A stretch of 64,000 nucleotides of DNA. Source: Flavobacterium piscisymbiosum (GTDB lineage Bacteria; Bacteroidota; Bacteroidia; Flavobacteriales; Flavobacteriaceae). This document shows positions 9,018 through 18,404 of the stretch, in pieces (position 1 is the stretch's first letter; every line of letters starts with the position of its first letter). The DNA lies in NCBI RefSeq assembly GCF_020905295.1, contig NZ_JAJJMM010000001.1, positions 4,526,001 to 4,590,000 of the forward strand, in the 5' to 3' direction. Position numbers and translations under genes: made by a program. The notes below the pieces were generated by a model, which was given only the letters and a program-made list of their open reading frames with translations, was not told the DNA's origin and ran no database searches.

Positions 9018-9425
9018 ATGAAAAGAGTTATAGTAGACTACGCTAAACTTACCAACGAAATTTTGAACCTTTTGGTAGAAAAATTTCCTGATGGTTATGA
9101 TGATTCGGATGTAATCCGTTTTAGAAATGCTAAAAACGAATTGATCGAAGCTGTTGAAGTTCGTACTGAAGACACTATTTATTTAGTAAAAATTAGTACT
9201 AAACTTGCTGACAGAATCGAGAATTACGATGAAGACGATGATATCGACGTAGATGTTGATGTAATCGAACCAGTAAAAGGTCTTGATCTTGATGACGATA
9301 TTGATGATGACGATGACGATGATGCAATAGACAAACCAGATACTGACGGCGGAGATGATGATGACGATGAGGATAAAGATCCAGATGATATTGCTGACGA
9401 AGATGATGAAGACGACGAAGATTAA
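9018..9425 (+). CDS. Small protein with a very acidic C-terminal tail
   Basis: The 135-residue product starts 7 bases after the previous stop and is surely co-transcribed. Residues 1-70 form a compact-looking domain. The remaining half is an Asp/Glu run (DDDIDDDDDDD and similar) with almost no hydrophobic residues, giving an extreme negative charge. I recognise no catalytic domain. Flavobacterial homologues often carry an unsupported 'DNA primase' label. Close coupling to the deoxyhypusine-synthase-like gene suggests a linked role, and the tail could bind polycations such as polyamines; both are inference. A terminator follows. Confidence 0.75.
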   Translation: MKRVIVDYAKLTNEILNLLVEKFPDGYDDSDVIRFRNAKNELIEAVEVRTEDTIYLVKISTKLADRIENYDEDDDIDVDVDVIEPVKGLDLDDDIDDDDDDDAIDKPDTDGGDDDDDEDKDPDDIADEDDEDDED

Positions 9426-9450
9426 TTCTCATCTTTCAAAATAAACTAAA

Positions 9451-9476
9451 GGAACTCTATTCGGGTTCCTTTTTTT
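9451..9476 (+). terminator. Terminator of the speA operon
   Basis: The hairpin GGAAC/GTTCC with a 9-base loop is followed by seven T residues, 25 bases after the stop of the acidic-tail gene. Confidence 0.85.
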
Positions 9477-9566
9477 ATTAATTCAGTAAAATCGTATTTT
9501 TAAATATAAGAAAAATACTATATTTAAACTTTTTATTATATTTAAAGATTAGTAAATATCAGCCCT

Positions 9567-11885
9567 ATGAATTCAGAAATTTTACACGCCAAACTAAAAG
9601 AGAATTTCGGTTTTGAAAAATTCAGACCCAATCAGGAAACAATCATTAATACGATACTTTCAGGTCAGGATACATTAGCAATAATGCCTACCGGAGGAGG
9701 AAAATCGATATGTTTTCAATTACCTGCTCTGGTTTTGCCGGGAATCACAATTGTTATTTCGCCTCTAATCGCCCTGATGAAAGATCAGGTTGACAGTTTA
9801 AAAACCAACGGAATCAATGCTTGTTATATCAATAGCAGTCAATCTAGTGAAGAACAGCAATTTTATATTGATAATTTAAAATCAAACAAATTTAAGCTCG
9901 TTTATATAGCACCGGAAAGTTTGTCTTATCTTGATGTTGTTTTTAATGAATTGACAGTTAGCTTAATTGCAATTGATGAAGCGCATTGTATTTCGTCATG
10001 GGGACATGATTTTCGTCCGGCTTACACTAATTTAGGATATTTAAAAAGCCGATTCCCTTCTACTCCTGTTCTGGCGTTGACGGCAACAGCTGATAAAGCG
10101 ACGCGAACAGATATTACAAAGCAATTAAATTTAAGAAATCCCAAAACTTTTGTAGCTTCTTTTGATCGAAAAAACTTAAGCCTCGAAGTTCGTCCTGCGT
10201 TAGATCGTGTAAAACAAATTATAGATTTTGTAGAAAATAAACCCAATGAATCCGGAATTGTATATTGCTTAAGTCGAAAAACAACCGAGGAGCTGGCATT
10301 GAAACTGCAAAAAAATGGTGTAAAAGCAAAAGCGTACCATGCCGGTTTAGAAAATAAGCTTCGTGCAAAAACACAAGACGAATTTATAAACGACGATTGC
10401 CAGGTGGTTTGTGCGACCATTGCTTTTGGGATGGGAATCGATAAATCGAATGTTCGTTGGGTGATTCATTATAATTTACCTAAAAATATCGAAGGTTATT
10501 ATCAGGAAATTGGCCGAGCCGGTCGTGACGGATTACCTGCTGAAACTGTTTTGTTCGAAAGTTACGCTGATGTAATTCAGCTTCAGAAATTTGCATCTGA
10601 AGGATTGAACTCAGATGTTCAGCTGGCAAAACTCGAAAGAATGAAACAATATGCTGATGCTTTGAGCTGCAGAAGAAAAATTCTGCTCTCCTACTTTGGA
10701 GAACTTGTAAAAGAGAATTGTGGAAACTGCGATATTTGCAAAAATCCTCCAACTTTTTTCGATGGTACGATTCTCGCGCAAAAAGCATTGTCAGCTATTA
10801 GTCGTTTACAGGAATCTGAGCCTTTGGCGGTAATTGTAGATTTTTTACGCGGCTCGAAAAACGCGTATATCTACGAAAAAAATTATCAAGACTTAAAAAC
10901 GTACGGAATTGGCACTGACATTTCATGGTACGACTGGAATCAATATTTAATTCAGTTGATTAATTTAGGATATTGCGAAATTGCATTTCATCAACACAAT
11001 AAAATCTTACTTACCCCTTTTGCTAAAAAAGTTTTATTTGAAGGCGAAAAAGTAAAACTAAATACTGTTGTTAAAAAAGTAATTGATAAAAACGAAGTAA
11101 AAGAAACAAAAACCAAAGCAGCGAAAAGTTCTCTTTTTGAAATACTTCGAAAATTACGTTATGAGATCGCCAAAGATGAAGAAGTTCCGGCTTACGTCAT
11201 TTTTAGTGATGCTGCGTTAAGACACATGGAAACTTTTCGTCCTATGAGTGACGAAGAATTTCTGGCCATTGATGGTGTTGGTAAAGTAAAACTGGAAAAA
11301 TACGGTCGGGAATTTATAGATGCGATTGTGTATTATGAAAATGCAAAAAAGACAATTGCAAAAGCTAAAAAAGAAGGCAACACCTATAAAACAACCTTAG
11401 AGATGTTCAAAAGTGGTGATACAGTTGAAGAAATTGCAAGAAAAAGAAACCTCGGACAAACCACAATTGTTTCTCATTTAGCAAAATTATATGTTGATGG
11501 ACATGATTTTGATTTAAATCAGTTTGTTGGAGAAAAAGAAATTTCTCAATTGCAAAAAGCGCAAATCGAACTTGAATTTCCAACTGCATTGAAACCCTAT
11601 TATGATTATTTTGAAGAAAAAATGTCTTACGATAAAATTCGATTTGGATTGGCTTTTCTTGAAAGGCACAAAAATGACGATGAAAAGCTAAAAATTAAAG
11701 CTTATTCATTGGATGAAAAAAGGCTAGAAAATCCTGAAGCCTATAAAAAATGGAGTTCAGAGGAAGATACAGAACTTGTTCATAATTTTTATCTAGGAAA
11801 GAAAGTGCAAGAAATAGCGCTTTTGTTAGGAAGAAATGAAGGCGCAATAAACTCCCGATTGAAAAAATTAGAATTGAAAAAATAA
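9567..11885 (+). CDS. recQ: ATP-dependent DNA helicase RecQ, long form
   Basis: RecQ is a 3'-5' helicase acting in recombination and fork repair. The 772-residue protein shows Walker A PTGGGKS near residue 47, the helicase box IDEAHCIS, motif VI IGRAGRDG, and the RQC zinc cluster (CRRK...CGNCDIC) near 365-390. An HRDC domain spans roughly 520-600. After that comes a helix-turn-helix segment (TVEEIARKRNLGQTTIVSHL, about 625-645) and a final Myb-like helical stretch. The longer C-terminus is usual for one of the RecQ paralogues of Bacteroidota. Confidence 0.95.
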   Translation: MNSEILHAKLKENFGFEKFRPNQETIINTILSGQDTLAIMPTGGGKSICFQLPALVLPGITIVISPLIALMKDQVDSLKTNGINACYINSSQSSEEQQFYIDNLKSNKFKLVYIAPESLSYLDVVFNELTVSLIAIDEAHCISSWGHDFRPAYTNLGYLKSRFPSTPVLALTATADKATRTDITKQLNLRNPKTFVASFDRKNLSLEVRPALDRVKQIIDFVENKPNESGIVYCLSRKTTEELALKLQKNGVKAKAYHAGLENKLRAKTQDEFINDDCQVVCATIAFGMGIDKSNVRWVIHYNLPKNIEGYYQEIGRAGRDGLPAETVLFESYADVIQLQKFASEGLNSDVQLAKLERMKQYADALSCRRKILLSYFGELVKENCGNCDICKNPPTFFDGTILAQKALSAISRLQESEPLAVIVDFLRGSKNAYIYEKNYQDLKTYGIGTDISWYDWNQYLIQLINLGYCEIAFHQHNKILLTPFAKKVLFEGEKVKLNTVVKKVIDKNEVKETKTKAAKSSLFEILRKLRYEIAKDEEVPAYVIFSDAALRHMETFRPMSDEEFLAIDGVGKVKLEKYGREFIDAIVYYENAKKTIAKAKKEGNTYKTTLEMFKSGDTVEEIARKRNLGQTTIVSHLAKLYVDGHDFDLNQFVGEKEISQLQKAQIELEFPTALKPYYDYFEEKMSYDKIRFGLAFLERHKNDDEKLKIKAYSLDEKRLENPEAYKKWSSEEDTELVHNFYLGKKVQEIALLLGRNEGAINSRLKKLELKK

Positions 11886-11951
11886 TTTTCTTTGTTTTTT
11901 TTATTTTTTATTTCATTTTTGGCTTAGTAGAATTATAAATCATCTGAGAAC

Positions 11952-11989
11952 AAAAAATCCTGTGAAAACATTCTTCACAGGATTTTTTT
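11952..11989. terminator. Bidirectional terminator between recQ and the DinB-like gene
   Basis: The arms AAAAATCCTGTGAA and TTCACAGGATTTTT surround a short loop, with A- and T-runs at the ends. It lies between two convergent genes. Confidence 0.88.
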
Positions 11990-12006
11990 ATATTAAAAAA
12001 GTAAAC

Positions 12007-12522
12007 TTATAAATACCTTTCTTCGAAAACTTTTTGATGGTGTTTTTGATGTCCGATAATTACAAAACCTAAAGCGCCTGCCGAAATTTGATGTGTCGAA
12101 GCAGTTCCAACTCTTTTAAGTTGCTCTTCAGATAAACTTTTGTAAAACAATAAAGTTGAATGTCTTAAAGCAGAAAGCTCAGTTAATAATTCCTGAATAC
12201 TTCTTTTGTTTGCAAAAGTATTATCAACATAATCATTTTCTTCAAATCCCGGTAAAGCGGTTTTATCGTTTCTTGAAAAACGCAAAGCGCGATAAACAAA
12301 AATACGCTCGCAATCGATCAAATGCTGAATAATATCTTTGATAGTCCATTTACCTTCGGAATAACGATAATCAAATTTATCGAGGGGAATATTTTGAACA
12401 AATCGAATAAAATCATGAAGAGAAATTTCTAATTCCTCGATTAAATTAACTTCTCCCGCTTCGCGAACATAATTCGCAAAAGGACCTGAATATTCTGTTT
12501 CCAATAACTGATTTGAATTCAT
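12007..12522 (-). CDS. DinB-like four-helix metalloprotein
   Basis: The 171-residue protein belongs to the DinB/YfiT superfamily, four-helix bundles with a three-histidine metal site. The candidate ligands are the histidine in IQHLIDCER near residue 67 and those in GHQKHHQKV near 157. Many members are thiol-dependent transferases or damage-induced proteins, but no substrate can be assigned. It starts 31 bases after the ppc stop on the same strand and is probably co-transcribed with it. Confidence 0.85.
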   Translation of the reverse strand: MNSNQLLETEYSGPFANYVREAGEVNLIEELEISLHDFIRFVQNIPLDKFDYRYSEGKWTIKDIIQHLIDCERIFVYRALRFSRNDKTALPGFEENDYVDNTFANKRSIQELLTELSALRHSTLLFYKSLSEEQLKRVGTASTHQISAGALGFVIIGHQKHHQKVFEERYL

Positions 12523-12553
12523 ATTTATTAATTTCTAATTCTTTAAATCAAAT

Positions 12554-15139
12554 TTATGCTGAGTTTCTACTTGCATTAGTATTTCCGAAAAGTGATCTGG
12601 TCACAATTTTTTCGTATACTTTTACCAACTCTTCATCAACCTCATTTTCTTTATTCAGTTCATTAATTCTTAATAAAGCATATTGCTGTATTGTCAACAA
12701 CGGCAATACGATACGCTCTCTTACCTGAATCGATGCTATACCATCAGGATAGTTTTCCATAAGCGTTTTATGACCGGCTATTTTAAGTAATAAACGTTTT
12801 GTTTCCTGAAATTCATCGTAAATAATTTGCCAGAATTCACCAAATTCAGGATCATTTCTCATGTAAGCTGTTAACGGCAAAAATGATTTGGCCAGTGACA
12901 TCATACTGTTTTCAAGCAATGTTTTAAAGAATAAAGAATTGTGATACAAATCGTGTACTTTGTCCCATTGTCCTGATTCTTCAAAATGTTTTAATGCCGA
13001 TCCTACTCCAAAAAATCCAGGTACATTTTGTTTCAATTGACTCCATGAACCTACAAAAGGAATCGCTCTTAAATCAGCAAAATCTAATGATTCAGATTTA
13101 CTTCTTTTAGAAGGGCGGCTTCCGATATTAGTTTTCGAGTAATATTTTAACGTACTCATTTTCTCTAAATACGGAATGAATTTTGGGTGATTCTTAAAGC
13201 TTAGGTATTTTTCATAACCTAAATCAGCCAAATGAGTTAAAATCTGAGTTTCATCTGCACTCAATTCGTTTTTCTCTTTACTAAATACCTGATTGGTTAC
13301 ACCGGCAGTTAATAAATTTTCGATATTATAACGACAGGAATCCAAAGTTCCAAAATTAGAACTAATCGTTTGTCCCTGAACTGTAATCTGAATTTCGTTA
13401 TTTTCGATCTTTGGACCCAAAGAAGCATAAAATTTATGCGTTTTTCCACCACCACGTGCCGGAGGTCCGCCGCGACCGTCAAAGAAAATGGCTTTAATAC
13501 CATATTTTCTTGATATTTCAGTCAAAGCAATTTTAGCCTGATAAATACTCCAGTTTGCCATTAAGTAACCACCATCTTTAGTTCCGTCAGAGAAACCTAA
13601 CATGATAGTTTGCTTATTTCCTCTTTCCTGCAAATGTTTTGAATATTCTGGATTCGTATACAATTGCTCCATAATATGATGCGCATTTTGCAAATCATCA
13701 ACAGATTCAAAAAGCGGAATAATATCTACTGTTGGATGTTCCCAATTATTTAAGCGAATCATAGCAAAAGTCTCCATGACATTCAATGCGCTTTCGTTAT
13801 TACTAATAATGTAACGATTGGCACCAAACTCACCATTTGCTTTCTGAATGGTTTTAATAGCCTGAACAGACTCTAAAGTAGATCTTGTGATTTCATTTTC
13901 AAAATCAGCCGGATTTAATTCTCCTTTTACTTTAGATAAAACAACTAATTTTTCATCTTCAGATAATTCAAAATAGTTAGAAGGAAATATTGCAGAGCCT
14001 GAATTTAAATAATGATTTACAACATCTTTAAATACTGCATCATGAATTTTACTATTCTGACGAATATCTAAAGTTGCAAAATGGAAACCAAAAAGATTAA
14101 TTTTCACCAAAAACGCTTCCAGATCATCTAAATAAAGAGATTGGTGTTTTTCGATAATAATATCACGAATAAGATTTAATTGTGTCAGTAATTCATCTAA
14201 TGTGATATAAATTTCACCTTTAGAATAAAATACAGAACGATAAAGTTTATGTTCAAGTTCGGCTACCAAAGTATCTACACCTGAGAAAGTTAACTTACGT
14301 TTTAAATTTCTCATTTCGATATAATAACACTTTAATATAGAGGTACGTAAACGATCCGCAACTTTTAAAGTTATCTCGGTAGTAACAAAAGGATTTCCGT
14401 CACGGTCTCCTCCTGGCCAGAAACCAAGTTTTATTAATTGGTTTTGAATAGCTTCTCCGTGAAGAATATTCTTTTGCAAATAATGAACAATTTCACCTGA
14501 AGTTGCATAAAATACATTTTCTAAATACCAGATCAAACTAACCGCTTCATCGTAAGGATTTGGTTTTTCGTTCTGGATAAAAGGTGTTTTTCCTAATTGC
14601 GCTAACAATTCTTTGATTTTTAATAAATCATTTAAACGAATAGCGTCCGTTAAATCATTTATAATTCCTAAAACTGGCCCAGGATAGAATTGTGTTGGAT
14701 GCGCTGTTAGAACTGTTCTAACATTAAAATTTTCTAAGAATTCAATCAATTCATGATCTTTTTCCTTGGCATCTGATTTCTCTTTGATATCACGCAAAGA
14801 TCCTCGGCCTTCCATGTTGTTAACTTCCGGAAAAGCAGCATCTTCAATAGCATCAAATAATACAATTTGACGCTCTGTATATTGAATAAATCGAAACATT
14901 AAATCGATCTTATCCTTTTCTGTGGCGTTGTTTAAGTAACGATTAGAGAAGAAATCGAATATCTCTTTTGGTGTTTCATGTTTTTTAAATCCCGTTTCGC
15001 ATGTCTCTGTAAATAAAGGAAGTAATGCTCCCGTATTGTCTATAGAATCAAAAGGCAATGTTATAAATACACTATTATAAATGTGGTATTTTGAGAGAAC
15101 ATCTTGATTAAAACGTTCTATTTTAGGCAACGTGTACAT
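12554..15139 (-). CDS. ppc: Phosphoenolpyruvate carboxylase
   Basis: PEP carboxylase converts PEP and bicarbonate to oxaloacetate, refilling the TCA cycle. The 861-residue protein has the catalytic TAHPTQ motif with His147, GFWPGGDRDGNP in the N-terminal half, and the FDGRGGPPARGGG loop near residue 555. The C-terminus is in the usual form for anchoring the active site. It is preceded upstream by an Lrp-family gene and a terminator, so it likely has its own promoter. Confidence 0.96.
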   Translation of the reverse strand: MYTLPKIERFNQDVLSKYHIYNSVFITLPFDSIDNTGALLPLFTETCETGFKKHETPKEIFDFFSNRYLNNATEKDKIDLMFRFIQYTERQIVLFDAIEDAAFPEVNNMEGRGSLRDIKEKSDAKEKDHELIEFLENFNVRTVLTAHPTQFYPGPVLGIINDLTDAIRLNDLLKIKELLAQLGKTPFIQNEKPNPYDEAVSLIWYLENVFYATSGEIVHYLQKNILHGEAIQNQLIKLGFWPGGDRDGNPFVTTEITLKVADRLRTSILKCYYIEMRNLKRKLTFSGVDTLVAELEHKLYRSVFYSKGEIYITLDELLTQLNLIRDIIIEKHQSLYLDDLEAFLVKINLFGFHFATLDIRQNSKIHDAVFKDVVNHYLNSGSAIFPSNYFELSEDEKLVVLSKVKGELNPADFENEITRSTLESVQAIKTIQKANGEFGANRYIISNNESALNVMETFAMIRLNNWEHPTVDIIPLFESVDDLQNAHHIMEQLYTNPEYSKHLQERGNKQTIMLGFSDGTKDGGYLMANWSIYQAKIALTEISRKYGIKAIFFDGRGGPPARGGGKTHKFYASLGPKIENNEIQITVQGQTISSNFGTLDSCRYNIENLLTAGVTNQVFSKEKNELSADETQILTHLADLGYEKYLSFKNHPKFIPYLEKMSTLKYYSKTNIGSRPSKRSKSESLDFADLRAIPFVGSWSQLKQNVPGFFGVGSALKHFEESGQWDKVHDLYHNSLFFKTLLENSMMSLAKSFLPLTAYMRNDPEFGEFWQIIYDEFQETKRLLLKIAGHKTLMENYPDGIASIQVRERIVLPLLTIQQYALLRINELNKENEVDEELVKVYEKIVTRSLFGNTNASRNSA

Positions 15140-15170
15140 AATCTATTTGTAGTTGTGGTTAATTAGTCAT

Positions 15171-15199
15171 AAAAAAACCCCAAGAATAAACTTGAGGTT
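15171..15199 (-). terminator. Terminator of the Lrp-family gene
   Basis: On the minus strand CCTCAAG and CTTGGGG form a stem with a 6-base loop, followed by seven T residues. It separates the Lrp-family gene from ppc. Confidence 0.8.
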
Positions 15200-15227
15200 A
15201 TATTTTAATATAGCATTCAAGAAAAAA

Positions 15228-15707
15228 TTACATATTTTTAAAAATAGTATGCATCAAACGCTTCTTATCGTTGATACTTTCTTCTAATGAAATCATAGTT
15301 TCTGTTCTGTAAACACCATCGATATCATCTATCATAAAGATAACTTCTTTTGCGTGCTTAGTATCTTTTGCTCTAATTTTGCAAAAGATGTTGAATTTTC
15401 CTGTCGTTACAGATGCTACTGTTACGAACGGAATTTGATTGATTCGCTCTAATACAAATTTAGTTTGAGACGTATTATTAAGGAACACACCCACGTATGC
15501 AATAAATGAATACCCTAATTTATCGTAATCCAAAGCCAATGAAGAACCCATTATTATTCCTGCGTCTTCCATTTTCTTAACCCTAACATGCACTGTACCA
15601 GCAGATATCAATAGTTTTTTTGCAATGTCAGTAAACGGAACTCTCGTATTGTCTATTAACATATCTAAAATCTGGTGATCTACTTCATCTAAACGAAATT
15701 TACTCAT
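15228..15707 (-). CDS. Lrp/AsnC family transcription regulator
   Basis: The 159-residue protein has an N-terminal winged helix-turn-helix (residues 5-55, with the recognition segment FTDIAKKLLISAGTVHVRVKKM) and a C-terminal RAM ligand-binding domain ending near residue 150. Lrp/AsnC proteins sense amino acids and form octamers. The ligand and targets are unknown. The gene ends at its own terminator and is flanked upstream by an M14 peptidase gene on the same strand. Confidence 0.93.
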   Translation of the reverse strand: MSKFRLDEVDHQILDMLIDNTRVPFTDIAKKLLISAGTVHVRVKKMEDAGIIMGSSLALDYDKLGYSFIAYVGVFLNNTSQTKFVLERINQIPFVTVASVTTGKFNIFCKIRAKDTKHAKEVIFMIDDIDGVYRTETMISLEESINDKKRLMHTIFKNM

Positions 15708-15784
15708 AATTCTTTAATTAATATTACTAATTGCTATTACAAAGTATAAAAATATATATAAAAAACAACAAATTCACATAAAAA

Positions 15785-16939
15785 TTAACTTTTTATCAAT
15801 CCGTTAACAAATTTAACATTTTTATTTAAATAAAAATCTGCTTTTTGATTCGATTTCGGAAAACCACTAAAGTCATCAGAATAAATTGCTCCTTTCGCAT
15901 CGTATTCGTAATGTCCAAAATAATTTTCCAATTCGCCCGCTTCAACTATGTAAGCGTTAAAATGAATCTTATTTTCAATCAATTCTTCTTTGTATTGTGC
16001 GACAAAATTCGTAATAATTTCGATACCATCATAATTTATTTTGATATTTTTATACATAAAATCATAAAAAACCACTTTATTTTGTGAAATATTCAAATAA
16101 TCATTAATTCTGTTATCAACTAAATCGTTTTCGCCAATGAGTTGAAAGCCTGAAAAAAGTGAGAAAAATATGAACTTTCGAGTGATTTCGCGGTCATAAT
16201 CATCAGGGAAGTGACCTGCTTCGAATAAAATGGTAGGTGCTCCTAAAAACTGAAAAGTATCCCCTATACAATTGATATTAAATGAATCATCAAAGCGACC
16301 AACCTGTCCAGGGATATATTTTTGCAATACATCGTTGATTCCGGCAATAACATTAATGGCTTTCAAACGGTTTTCATTCACTTCTCTTTCTTCATTATAT
16401 GAAGGTGCTAAAAATGAAACAGTTGCAGGTTTCCCTGTATCTCCAGCACCAAATATAGTGCGCTGATCGTGTAGATTAAAGCAATAATGAGGCTTAAAAG
16501 TCTCAAAAACTTCCCTTAACACCTTGCTTTCAGGCTGAGTTAGGTTTTGAGAATCCCTATTTAAGTCAATTTTATTTGCATTTTCTCTTGTATAAAGTCT
16601 TGCACCATCCGGATTTAAAATAGGAATGCTATAAAATGTAAACGTTTTAAGCATTTTCTCAGCAATTTCAGATCCGCTGTTTAATACATTAATAAAGTCA
16701 AACAGCGCTTTTGTTGTGGTGCTTTCGTTCCCGTGCATTTGTGACCAAAGGTAAATACGAGTTTCTCCTGTTCCAATTTGGTAACTATATATAGGTTCGT
16801 CTAAAACCGATCTTCCAATTATTTGTACTTGATTATTAGTATTTAGTTTATCTAATAATGGCTGAATATGATCTAAAGTCAGGTAACGGCCCTCTATTGT
16901 TTTTTCGTTGTATTGGCTAAATAATTCTTCTAAATTCAT
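15785..16939 (-). CDS. M14-family zinc carboxypeptidase
   Basis: The 384-residue protein has the M14 zinc site: HGNE with H69 and E72, second histidine H157 in NLHDQ, and the catalytic glutamate likely E240 in FEAGH. NRD at 127-129 matches the substrate-carboxylate-binding region. There is no signal peptide, so it probably acts in the cytoplasm on peptides or peptide-like compounds. It is transcribed divergently from an XRE regulator. The -7 box of its promoter (TACTTTTG, minus strand, 16958-16965) sits inside a palindrome repeated six times between the two genes, so direct control by that regulator is likely. Confidence 0.88.
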   Translation of the reverse strand: MNLEELFSQYNEKTIEGRYLTLDHIQPLLDKLNTNNQVQIIGRSVLDEPIYSYQIGTGETRIYLWSQMHGNESTTTKALFDFINVLNSGSEIAEKMLKTFTFYSIPILNPDGARLYTRENANKIDLNRDSQNLTQPESKVLREVFETFKPHYCFNLHDQRTIFGAGDTGKPATVSFLAPSYNEEREVNENRLKAINVIAGINDVLQKYIPGQVGRFDDSFNINCIGDTFQFLGAPTILFEAGHFPDDYDREITRKFIFFSLFSGFQLIGENDLVDNRINDYLNISQNKVVFYDFMYKNIKINYDGIEIITNFVAQYKEELIENKIHFNAYIVEAGELENYFGHYEYDAKGAIYSDDFSGFPKSNQKADFYLNKNVKFVNGLIKS

Positions 16940-16952
16940 TGTCTTTTGATTA

Positions 16953-17260
16953 GTTTACAAAAGTAAACATCTTTATTTTTACAATTGTAAACAGTTGAAA
17001 ATAATGATAATTTATAATTGTAAACAAGATTTTAAGGTTTATTAATCAATTAGTGTATACAGGAGTTGACAAATGTTATAAGTTTAATTAAACAAAATCA
17101 AACTACTTATAATTAGCTATTTAAACGCTATTGATTAAAGTGATAATTAATATAATATCCTCTCCTTTTATTAATTTACAACTGTAAAATTGCTTTATTA
17201 GATTCTTTTAATTACATTTGTAAACAACGATTTTAAAAACAATAATTTACAATGGTAAAC
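16953..17260. promoter_or_regulatory. Six-site operator array in the divergent M14/XRE promoter region
   Basis: Six 16-base sites fit GTTTAC-N4-GTAAAC: 16953-16968 (perfect arms), 16977-16992, 17010-17025, 17174-17189, 17210-17225 and 17245-17260. Site 1 covers the -7 box of the M14 promoter and site 2 its TTG element. Site 5 covers the -7 box TACATTTG (17213-17220) of the XRE promoter, and site 4 ends next to its TTG at 17190-17192. Site 6 spans the XRE start codon. The pattern suggests autorepression and joint repression of both genes. The middle stretch 17026-17173 shows nothing else clear. Confidence 0.8.
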
Positions 17261-17704
17261 ATCGATGATTTTGTAAAACGTCTAGAAATTATATTGGACT
17301 ATTATGCTCTAAATGCATCCTCTTTTGCCGATAAAATTGGGGTACAGCGTTCTAGTATGTCTCACCTACTTTCTGGCAGAAACAAACCAAGCTTAGATTT
17401 TGTCATGAAGATTATGGAAGTTTTTCCTGATGTTGACCTCTATTGGATTTTGAATGGAAAAGGAAGTTTTCCTAAAAATAATGATGAAGTTGTAGAAACA
17501 TCAAAAACTCCTGCTCCTATTTCTTCAAATGAAAATATAAGTGGCGGAGATTTATTTTCTGCTATTAATTATAAAGAGGTTGAAAAACCAGCAACAAGGA
17601 TTTCTCCAGAAATTAAAAATCAAAATTTAAGTTCTGAAGAAAGTGAAATCGAGAAAATTGTTATTTTTTATAAAAACGGAACTTTCAAGGCCTATAATCC
17701 GTAA
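17252..17704 (+). CDS. XRE-family helix-turn-helix regulator
   Basis: The 150-residue protein has a Cro/CI-type helix-turn-helix in residues 5-65 (SSFADKIGVQRSSMSHLLSGRNKPS), followed by WILNGKGSF, typical of the end of this domain. A low-complexity linker (residues 75-130) and a short C-terminal segment (IEKIVIFYKNGTFKAYNP) follow. The ATG lies in the middle of the sixth copy of a palindrome that fills the upstream region, a strong sign of autoregulation. The partner gene is the divergent M14 carboxypeptidase. The signal it senses is unknown. Confidence 0.88.
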   Translation: MVNIDDFVKRLEIILDYYALNASSFADKIGVQRSSMSHLLSGRNKPSLDFVMKIMEVFPDVDLYWILNGKGSFPKNNDEVVETSKTPAPISSNENISGGDLFSAINYKEVEKPATRISPEIKNQNLSSEESEIEKIVIFYKNGTFKAYNP

Positions 17705-17787
17705 TCTGAAAAAATCGCATATCTCAAAAAAAATGAAAATATTTTTCGTTTAAGGGATTCTCACTTAATTAAAAAAATATCGAAAAT

Positions 17788-18339
17788 TTACAGTTGAAAG
17801 CCATCTTGAGGAATTTTACCCACAACTCCTTTATAATGTTTTTTCAGAATCAAAAGATCTGCTTCGTAATTTCCGGTTGGTAAAAATGGTTTTGCAAAGC
17901 TGACTTCTTTTTTGCCCCAATCAAAAGCAACGGGAACAATAGGTACGTTTGCTTTAAGCGCAATATAATAGAATCCTGTTTTTATTTCTTTAACTCCTTT
18001 GCGGGTTCCTTCTGGAGCAACAGCCAAACGGAAAACTTCTTTTCTGTCAAAGATAGCTGCGATTGAATCTACTTTATTTAATCCGCCGGTACGATCCAGT
18101 GGTTCTCCTCCCACACTTCTGAAATAATATCCTATAGGAAATTTGAATAATTCTTTCTTTCCAACCCAATTCATCTCTAATCCAGAGATTCCGCGAGTAA
18201 ATATTCCTAAATAAAAATCATGATTACTTGTATGTGGCATCACCATTATCACACATTTTTTCACTTCCGCATTTTCAATTCCTACTATTTTCCAGCCCAT
18301 TAGCTTAAAAAAGATGAATTTATACAACTGTTTTTTCAT
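17788..18339 (-). CDS. Lysophospholipid acyltransferase-like protein (PlsC superfamily)
   Basis: The 183-residue protein carries the acyltransferase motifs HTSNHD near residue 36 (the HX4D catalytic pair) and APEGTR near 108, plus the PIVPVAFDW segment. It is shorter than classical PlsC and lacks a long membrane anchor, a form common in Bacteroidota. It probably transfers acyl groups to glycerol-lipid or related acceptors. A TTG directly before the ATG keeps the frame open by one codon; ATG 18339 is used. Confidence 0.85.
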   Translation of the reverse strand: MKKQLYKFIFFKLMGWKIVGIENAEVKKCVIMVMPHTSNHDFYLGIFTRGISGLEMNWVGKKELFKFPIGYYFRSVGGEPLDRTGGLNKVDSIAAIFDRKEVFRLAVAPEGTRKGVKEIKTGFYYIALKANVPIVPVAFDWGKKEVSFAKPFLPTGNYEADLLILKKHYKGVVGKIPQDGFQL

Positions 18340-18379
18340 CAAAGTTTATTTTTCTTGCAAAATAAAAGATTTAAAGTGG

Positions 18380-18387
18380 TAAATTTG
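18380..18387 (+). promoter_or_regulatory. -7 box of the 18405 gene promoter
   Basis: TAAATTTG matches TAnnTTTG, with a TTG 22 bases upstream at 18355-18357. It lies 17 bases ahead of the ATG at 18405 and may drive the run of genes to about 20777. Confidence 0.5.
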
Positions 18388-18404
18388 AGTAAAAGCATTT
18401 AAAA

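Noticed and set aside
9199..9432. A histidine- and arginine-rich minus-strand frame
   Set aside because: It is the complement of the Asp/Glu-codon runs in the acidic-tail gene, so its odd composition is a mirror effect.
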